Assembly (NCBI RefSeq): GCF_003268025.1
Contig: NZ_QLUW01000004.1
Location: 248,001 to 312,000, forward strand
Origin: Paenibacillus montanisoli
GTDB taxonomy: Bacteria > Bacillota > Bacilli > Paenibacillales > Paenibacillaceae
DNA: 64,000 nt
Direction: 5' to 3'
Below are positions 59,301 through 64,000 of this stretch, piece after piece. The translations under genes and the position numbers were made by a program. Each line of letters starts with the position of its first letter. The first letter of the stretch is position 1. The notes below the pieces were generated by a model, which was given only the letters and a program-made list of their open reading frames with translations, was not told where the DNA came from and did no database searches.

Positions 59301-61016
59301 TCACTTTTGGTAGGGATTAACCTCCAACGTATATCTCGAGCGCGGCAACTTAATGAATTCCCGAACTGCATTTATATCCAGGAGGAATTGAAACAAATCG
59401 TGCTCTCCATCAAAAACGCGCCCGATAGGTTGTCTCTTGTGATTGCGGACGGTCTCAGCTATGTTACCGCTGTTTGCGTAGGTCAACACAGGAACCCCTG
59501 CGGCTATGGACTCGTAAAGAGTATAGGAAAAACTTTCAGGAACAAGCGACCATAGCAGGACTAGATCAATGCCGTTTTCCGTTAAAAGCTCGGTAGCCTT
59601 CATCACTCCGTCACGAATAAAAGAATAACCATAAGTCTTAACATTCGGAGCATGTTGTTCAAATGAACCGATATGATAGAGGTCATATGCGTCATTTAAC
59701 ACTGGAGATCGATATATCTTCTCCCAAGTGGACCACCCTTTCGTTTCTGCTTTGTAGCCTAAGAAAGCCAATCTTATTTTTCTGGCGGAGACACTAGGGT
59801 CGTGTGTTTTTTCCAATTTGTTCGTTAAATTGACATATGGTTGAATAGATATTTTATTCCCTAAATGGGAATATACTCCCGTTAACTTTGATGCAATAAA
59901 CTCTGAAGGTACTATAATATGGTCAACACGACTAAGAATATGACCGTATTTTTCACGCCAATTCTTCATAATTGGATATAAATCGTGCATGCAAAAAGTA
60001 GTTTTCACTTTATTTTTGCTTAAAACCGTCGCAAGACGATCAAAATCGAAATAGCGCCAATGCAACAAATGGTGGATGAATGCCCTCTCTAAATTTCGTT
60101 TCCGCAGCATGTCTGAAAGCTCATCGATCCGGAAATAGCCAAGAAAACTAAAGTCGATGTTAACCCCATAGATCGATTCACCTTGCTCCAAGAAAGGATA
60201 ATAAGCGCCAGGAAAAATCTGTATGACACTAATCCCTTCTTTATGGAAATACTGAACTTGTTCATGGATACATTTTTCAGTTCCACCGATAGAAATAAGA
60301 TAGTTCGTATGAGAAAAAAGGACTACCTCCCGTATATGTTTTTTCTTTGCGATCCCCCAATTGCACGTTCCGTTAATTCGGGCATGATTCATATGGGGCG
60401 AACTGTCATATAAGATAGAGCCCAACCCCTCATCTACCCTCCAATATCCCCAAAGCCCGGGTTCATTTCCGGCCAGCTTTTTATACATATCGTTCATAAT
60501 CTGTTTCTGTGAACGTGCGTAATTCCAAATTCTTATATCTTTCAATTGGCCGATAAAGGATCCATACCCTTGAAGCGAAGCAAATATGCTGGAGGGATGA
60601 ACGAAAGTTTTCCTGCTGGTTACGCCTGTCTTTATAAATTTTCCATTCATATAAAGAGATGGTGTCTTGTTGTTGTAAACAACAGCGATATGTGTCCAGT
60701 CGGTAATGGAACCTTGGTAGACCAATACAGCGGGCATATAATCCGTGGTATGTTCATAAACGGAAATGCCGTTTATGCCAATCGAAACACCGGCCCCAGC
60801 TTTATTCGGTTGCTGCCCATGCTGAGCTGCTATTACGTATCTTTGTCCTGAAACGCCAGCTACACCGTCTGCAGATTCCAAATCAATCTCATGCTCTGCT
60901 TCAGGTTTAACCCAAAATTCATAGGTGAAAGAATCCCTAATTGAATCAAATAATGATTGAGCAACAATCTCTCCGTTACCACCGAAAAATTGTAGATATA
61001 CATCTTTTGGTTTCAT
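59301..61016 (-). CDS. LamG-domain protein fused to a GT-B glycosyltransferase
   Basis: A 571-residue protein. Residues 1 to about 215 form a concanavalin-like LamG domain (FTYEFWVKPEAEHE, WTHIAVVYNNKTPSLYMNGK, QLKDIRIWNYARSQKQI). From about 225 to the end is a GT-B (GT1/GT4-like) transferase: a glycine-rich start HTNYLISIGGTEK, IVPSEFIASKLTG, and the C-terminal PESFSYTLYESIAAGVPVLT with the two Glu that bind the nucleotide sugar. No signal peptide, so the lectin-like part is cytoplasmic and may hold the acceptor glycan. It is strongly AT-rich and forms an operon with the GT8-like gene. Confidence 0.88.
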   Translation of the reverse strand: MKPKDVYLQFFGGNGEIVAQSLFDSIRDSFTYEFWVKPEAEHEIDLESADGVAGVSGQRYVIAAQHGQQPNKAGAGVSIGINGISVYEHTTDYMPAVLVYQGSITDWTHIAVVYNNKTPSLYMNGKFIKTGVTSRKTFVHPSSIFASLQGYGSFIGQLKDIRIWNYARSQKQIMNDMYKKLAGNEPGLWGYWRVDEGLGSILYDSSPHMNHARINGTCNWGIAKKKHIREVVLFSHTNYLISIGGTEKCIHEQVQYFHKEGISVIQIFPGAYYPFLEQGESIYGVNIDFSFLGYFRIDELSDMLRKRNLERAFIHHLLHWRYFDFDRLATVLSKNKVKTTFCMHDLYPIMKNWREKYGHILSRVDHIIVPSEFIASKLTGVYSHLGNKISIQPYVNLTNKLEKTHDPSVSARKIRLAFLGYKAETKGWSTWEKIYRSPVLNDAYDLYHIGSFEQHAPNVKTYGYSFIRDGVMKATELLTENGIDLVLLWSLVPESFSYTLYESIAAGVPVLTYANSGNIAETVRNHKRQPIGRVFDGEHDLFQFLLDINAVREFIKLPRSRYTLEVNPYQK

Positions 61017-61137
61017 AGTTTCCTCCTTTTCAAGTTATCAGGATTGTCCAATATGGTATGGTACTTCATAATGTATTCATAATCTTGTTTTATGAAAAAG
61101 ATATACGTCTAAAAGATATATATTTTCTATTAATAGC

Positions 61138-61168
61138 CAAAAAAAAGAACACCTTTTTACAGGTGTTC
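61138..61168 (-). terminator. Terminator of the beta-propeller-like protein gene
   Basis: GAACACCT (61147-61154) and AGGTGTTC (61161-61168), preceded on the plus strand by an A run (from 61138) that gives the U tract. Confidence 0.85.
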
Positions 61169-61186
61169 CTCGTTTTAAAGTATTTT

Positions 61187-62506
61187 TTATCGCACAAAAA
61201 AACGCAGTACAGTGTGCCAATCCCACTGCTCATAGTAATTCGATCCCTGATCAATGTCCGCGATCCACCGGACCGCCCGATTCCCGCTCTGTCCCGGCGC
61301 CGCCACGAGCACATTGGCCATGCTCCGATTGGACCGCACCCAGCCAAGCCCGTTCACGCCCAGCGACTCCGGACCGTAATCTCCGTAACCCGCCGCACTC
61401 TTCGTAATCCGCTTCTGCCGCTCTCCATCCACGCGCACATTGACCAGGAAAGGAAACGGCTTCTGCGCCGGACTCTCGTCAGCTGTCACAGCCTTTGCCC
61501 GAGAAACGACGATATCGACCGGACTTCGCCATGTTAGAGCCTGATCCACGTAACCGGCTGGCGTGAAATCCGAACGCGGCTGTATATCCGGAACCGACGT
61601 CACCCGAAGCTGTTTATTCGACGTGGCCTCTCTGCCGATTCCGCCGATATAGGCAAGCTTATCGTCCTCCATCGACCACTGGAACCAATCGGCATTGTTC
61701 GCCATTTGGTCCACGGGCTTAAAGGTCGCGCCGTCCGCGGAAAGGACGCACAGCGTATTGCTGTCAGCCGACAGGGAGGCGGTTGGCGTAGCGAGAAAAG
61801 CCATCCATTTGCCGGTTGCCGACCACTTAAACGTGCTAGTTCCGACCACTGGCAGCTCATTCAGCTGCGTAGGAAGCACGTAGAGCTGATCCGCTTGAGC
61901 GGAGCCTCCATCTACAGGCATTTTGATCCGCATCAGCCGAACCGGCGTCCAACCGTCCGGCAGCAGCTCCGCCTGCGTCGAAACGACGAACCCGTCGCCC
62001 TCCGGCAGCCAGGCAAAGCTGCTGATTTTGCCGACTGAGCGCGTCACTTCAACCGGTTGCGCCCCTTCCTGCTGACCCACGACGTAGAGCCGCTGATCCT
62101 TCAGATATGCCAGCAGTCCGCTGCGCGGCGACCATTTATAGCCTCCTTCAAAGATCCCCGTCGTCTCCACCACATGCTTGGTTCTCGTCGGCGCGTGCAG
62201 CATCCACAGCTGTTGTGCAGTTTCGCCCGTAGAGTAGGCAAGCCACTGACCGTCATGCGACCACTCCGGCGAACGGACATGCTCCGCTCTCGTAAGCTGC
62301 CTCTCATTGTCGTTCTCCTTCATCCAAAGCGCGCCTCCGCGCACGAAAGCGGCTAGCAGCGGCTTGTCCTGCGGCGGCCGTTCCGCGCGAGCTTGTGTCT
62401 GATTGATCCCGACCATCCATACGACAGCAATAACGGCCAATACCGCTGCAAGGATCCGACGTCCCCTAGCTTGGCCTATCCAGATCGTTCCGAATCTATT
62501 CTTCAT
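61187..62506 (-). CDS. Exported beta-propeller (TolB/WD40-like) protein
   Basis: A 439-residue protein from ATG 62506 (GATGGAGGG upstream; the longer frame has none). An N-terminal hydrophobic segment (ILAAVLAVIAVVWMVGI) is a signal or anchor. The body has repeated blades of the TolB/WD40-like kind: SPEWSHDGQWLAYST, YKWSPRSGLLAYLKD, FKWSATGKWMAFLA and FQWSMEDDKLAYIG. No enzymatic motif. Such proteins often act as scaffolds; the partner is unknown. Confidence 0.85.
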   Translation of the reverse strand: MKNRFGTIWIGQARGRRILAAVLAVIAVVWMVGINQTQARAERPPQDKPLLAAFVRGGALWMKENDNERQLTRAEHVRSPEWSHDGQWLAYSTGETAQQLWMLHAPTRTKHVVETTGIFEGGYKWSPRSGLLAYLKDQRLYVVGQQEGAQPVEVTRSVGKISSFAWLPEGDGFVVSTQAELLPDGWTPVRLMRIKMPVDGGSAQADQLYVLPTQLNELPVVGTSTFKWSATGKWMAFLATPTASLSADSNTLCVLSADGATFKPVDQMANNADWFQWSMEDDKLAYIGGIGREATSNKQLRVTSVPDIQPRSDFTPAGYVDQALTWRSPVDIVVSRAKAVTADESPAQKPFPFLVNVRVDGERQKRITKSAAGYGDYGPESLGVNGLGWVRSNRSMANVLVAAPGQSGNRAVRWIADIDQGSNYYEQWDWHTVLRFFVR

Positions 62507-62588
62507 GTGCCCTCCATCTGCGTCAATCGGTTGTCGGCAGTAGTATGGACGGCTTTGCCAGTTTTTATATAATCCAACCCTAAGAAAA

Positions 62589-62636
62589 AAGAAAAGCCGC
62601 CCAAGCATCGCCTAGTCAGCAATGCCCGGCAGCCTC
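62589..62636 (-). terminator. Imperfect terminator of the epimerase gene
   Basis: AGCCGCCCAAGCATCGC pairs imperfectly (several G-U) with GCAATGCCCGGCAGCCT. A T-rich tract (TTTTCTTTTTTC) follows on the minus strand. Confidence 0.5.
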
Positions 62637-62641
62637 TATTT

Positions 62642-63520
62642 CTACTTCTCGCCCGCAAGCTTCTCAATAAACGGCGGAAGCCAGTCCGACAGCTCCTTGA
62701 ACGTATAGCCGGCCGATTCCGCCTTGGAAATATCCATGTACCACGGCTCCGGGACGCCGAACGGCGAGCTGTGCTGCTCATCGGTTTCCAGCGCGGCATA
62801 GGCCGTCCTGCCCGTGGCCTTCTCGATCAGCTCTACTATGCCGCCCGGCGAGATCTCCCCGCGGGAGCAAGCGTTGAAAGGCCCCGTCGCCTCAGAGCGG
62901 CCAAGCCATTCCAGGAACGAAGCCGCATCGTCCGCGTCAATGAAAGACATCATCGCACCTGCATTCGGGATGCCAAGCGGCTGCCCCTGCTGCACATGCT
63001 CCACATGGAAATGCAGCCGCCGCGTGTAATCGTCCTCGCCTAGCACGATCGGGAAACGGACGGCCGTAACGGGGAACGGTGCCCCCTGGAAGAAGACTGC
63101 TTCCACCAGCCGTTTGCCTTCTCCGTAATTGATCTCATGCGGATACGGCTTCGGAATCAGGTAGCTCTGCGGATCAAAATGCGCCTCTGCCTTGCGCGGC
63201 TCCCCGAACGGATAGACGCTGAGCGTCGAGGTGACAATGTACTTGCCTACGCGGCCCGCAAACAGCTTGATTGCCTCTTCGGCTTCCTTCGGCATATAGC
63301 AGATATTATCGTAGATGACGTCATAACGGGCATCCCCGATTGCGGCCTCCAGCTCCTCCACTTGGGTCCTGTCAACCTTCAAATGCTTCACCTGGTCGCC
63401 GAACGGATGAGCATGCGCTCCCCGCGTGACGATCGTCACCTCATCACCGGCCTTAAGCAGAAGCTCAACCAGCTTTTTCCCAAAAAAACGCGTGCCGCCG
63501 AGCACGAGCACTTGACGCAT
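62642..63520 (-). CDS. NAD-dependent epimerase/dehydratase family protein
   Basis: A 292-residue SDR. NAD-binding motif GGTRFFGKKLVELL at the N-terminus, and a Y-x-x-x-K-like motif in NYGEGKRLVEA. It resembles bacterial NAD-dependent epimerase/reductase proteins of the extended SDR class that act on nucleotide sugars or other small metabolites. AAGGAGGGG precedes the ATG. Monocistronic, between two terminators. Confidence 0.9.
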   Translation of the reverse strand: MRQVLVLGGTRFFGKKLVELLLKAGDEVTIVTRGAHAHPFGDQVKHLKVDRTQVEELEAAIGDARYDVIYDNICYMPKEAEEAIKLFAGRVGKYIVTSTLSVYPFGEPRKAEAHFDPQSYLIPKPYPHEINYGEGKRLVEAVFFQGAPFPVTAVRFPIVLGEDDYTRRLHFHVEHVQQGQPLGIPNAGAMMSFIDADDAASFLEWLGRSEATGPFNACSRGEISPGGIVELIEKATGRTAYAALETDEQHSSPFGVPEPWYMDISKAESAGYTFKELSDWLPPFIEKLAGEK

Positions 63521-63583
63521 ATCGTCCCCTCCTTATCGATGAAACGTTCAGTTCTATCTTGCCACATTTCGCCTCCGCTTCGC

Positions 63584-63615
63584 AAAAAAACCATCCGTTC
63601 ACAACGAACGGATGG
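63584..63615 (-). terminator. Terminator of the leucyl aminopeptidase gene
   Basis: CCATCCGTTC (63591-63600) and GAACGGATGG (63606-63615) form a perfect ten-base stem. The A run on the left (63584-63590) becomes a U tract on the minus strand. Confidence 0.85.
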
Positions 63616-63657
63616 CGCTGACCCTGACCTGTATGATTAATCGGATTGCTGCTTATT

Positions 63658-64000
63658 TCAAACCTCCGGAATCCCCGTAATGTAGGCAGACAGCATCCGT
63701 GCGCCGAAGCCCGTCGCACCTGTCGCGAATTCGCCTTTCGCGGAGGACGATTCCTTAGGGCCGTTCATATCAATATGCGCCCAAGCTAGATCAGGATGAA
63801 CGAATTTTCGCAGAAACAACGCCGCCGTTATGGTTCCGGCCTCGCCGACTTTGCTGATGTTGGACGTGTCGGCGTAATCGCTGTCCAAATACGCTTCGTA
63901 GTCGTCCACGAGCGGAAGCTGCCAGACTCGTTCACCGAATGGTTCGCCGGCTGTCCGAAGCGACTGAGCCAGCTGATTGTCGCCTAACAGACCGGCGACC
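63658..64000 (-). CDS. Leucyl aminopeptidase (M17), C-terminal part
   Basis: The frame is open from base 64000 and ends at 63658, giving the last 113 residues of an M17 peptidase. GERVWQLPLVDDYEAYLDSD, NISKVGEAGTITAALFLR and WAHIDMNGP match the C-terminal domain, after the metal site. The enzyme removes N-terminal Leu and other residues in the cytoplasm. The N-terminus lies outside the window. Confidence 0.9.
   Translation of the reverse strand, partial: VAGLLGDNQLAQSLRTAGEPFGERVWQLPLVDDYEAYLDSDYADTSNISKVGEAGTITAALFLRKFVHPDLAWAHIDMNGPKESSSAKGEFATGATGFGARMLSAYITGIPEV

Overview
The window comes from a moderately GC-rich, endospore-forming Gram-positive, most likely Paenibacillus or a close relative in the Paenibacillaceae. 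Pointers are an alpha/beta-type SASP, a LysM-GH18 spore-cortex-type enzyme, a protein with three SLH domains, strong AGGAGG-type ribosome binding sites with some TTG/GTG starts, many AraC-type regulators and a large hemicellulose locus. No rRNA, tRNA, CRISPR array or intact transposon was seen.

Layout. 1-5.6 kb: OmpR-type two-component system (kinase cut by the window edge), SASP, CorA, SLH-transglutaminase protein, VanZ-like protein. 5.8-16.3 kb: an arabinan/arabinoxylan-type locus on the minus strand, with a GH2, three GH43 enzymes, two sugar ABC permeases, a binding lipoprotein and an ArsR-type regulator with a large C-terminal domain. 16.5-18.4 kb: a frameshifted multicopper oxidase with extra copper-related domains. 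18.9-22.4 kb: DesK/DesR-like system with an ABC-2 exporter, a palindromic operator candidate and, beyond it, a promoter-terminator pair that may be a small RNA. 22.8-25.8 kb: EamA transporter, DUF2269 protein and an AT-richer tandem-duplicated protein of unknown function. 26.5-30.6 kb: threonine catabolism (epimerase-type threonine dehydrogenase plus Kbl), divergent from an XRE-cupin regulator and an M24 peptidase. 31-33.9 kb: polar amino acid ABC importer and a PadR regulator. 34.1-38.4 kb: DUF2294 protein, molybdopterin oxidoreductase, FdhD, glutathione peroxidase. 38.5-42.7 kb: two phytanoyl-CoA dioxygenase-family proteins and two AraC regulators. 42.8-50.5 kb: large subtilase, small lipoprotein, and a sugar catabolic set (two TIM-barrel isomerases, a Gfo/Idh/MocA dehydrogenase and a divergent AraC regulator). 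50.5-58.2 kb: remnants of a LuxR-type and a WYL-type regulator, a guanylate kinase, a secreted coiled-coil protein behind a possible attenuator, the spore-type GH18, PspC/PspA proteins, a HAD phosphatase and an IF-3 paralogue. 58.3-64 kb: an AT-rich glycosyltransferase pair (one fused to a LamG domain), a beta-propeller-like protein, an NAD-dependent epimerase and the end of a leucyl aminopeptidase.

The most unusual non-coding feature is a family of intergenic repeats built on the heptamer CTAACGG, found at 26.2-26.5, 30.6-30.8 and 39.7-39.8 kb. Two of these loci carry about 130-bp copies in opposite orientation, and the units recur every 50-60 bp. Other leads are the candidate sRNA at 22.5 kb, the leader attenuator at 51.8 kb, the LamG-glycosyltransferase fusion, the wHTH-sensor fusion at 15.3 kb and the decayed regulators. 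All functions are read from sequence only; no database search was possible.
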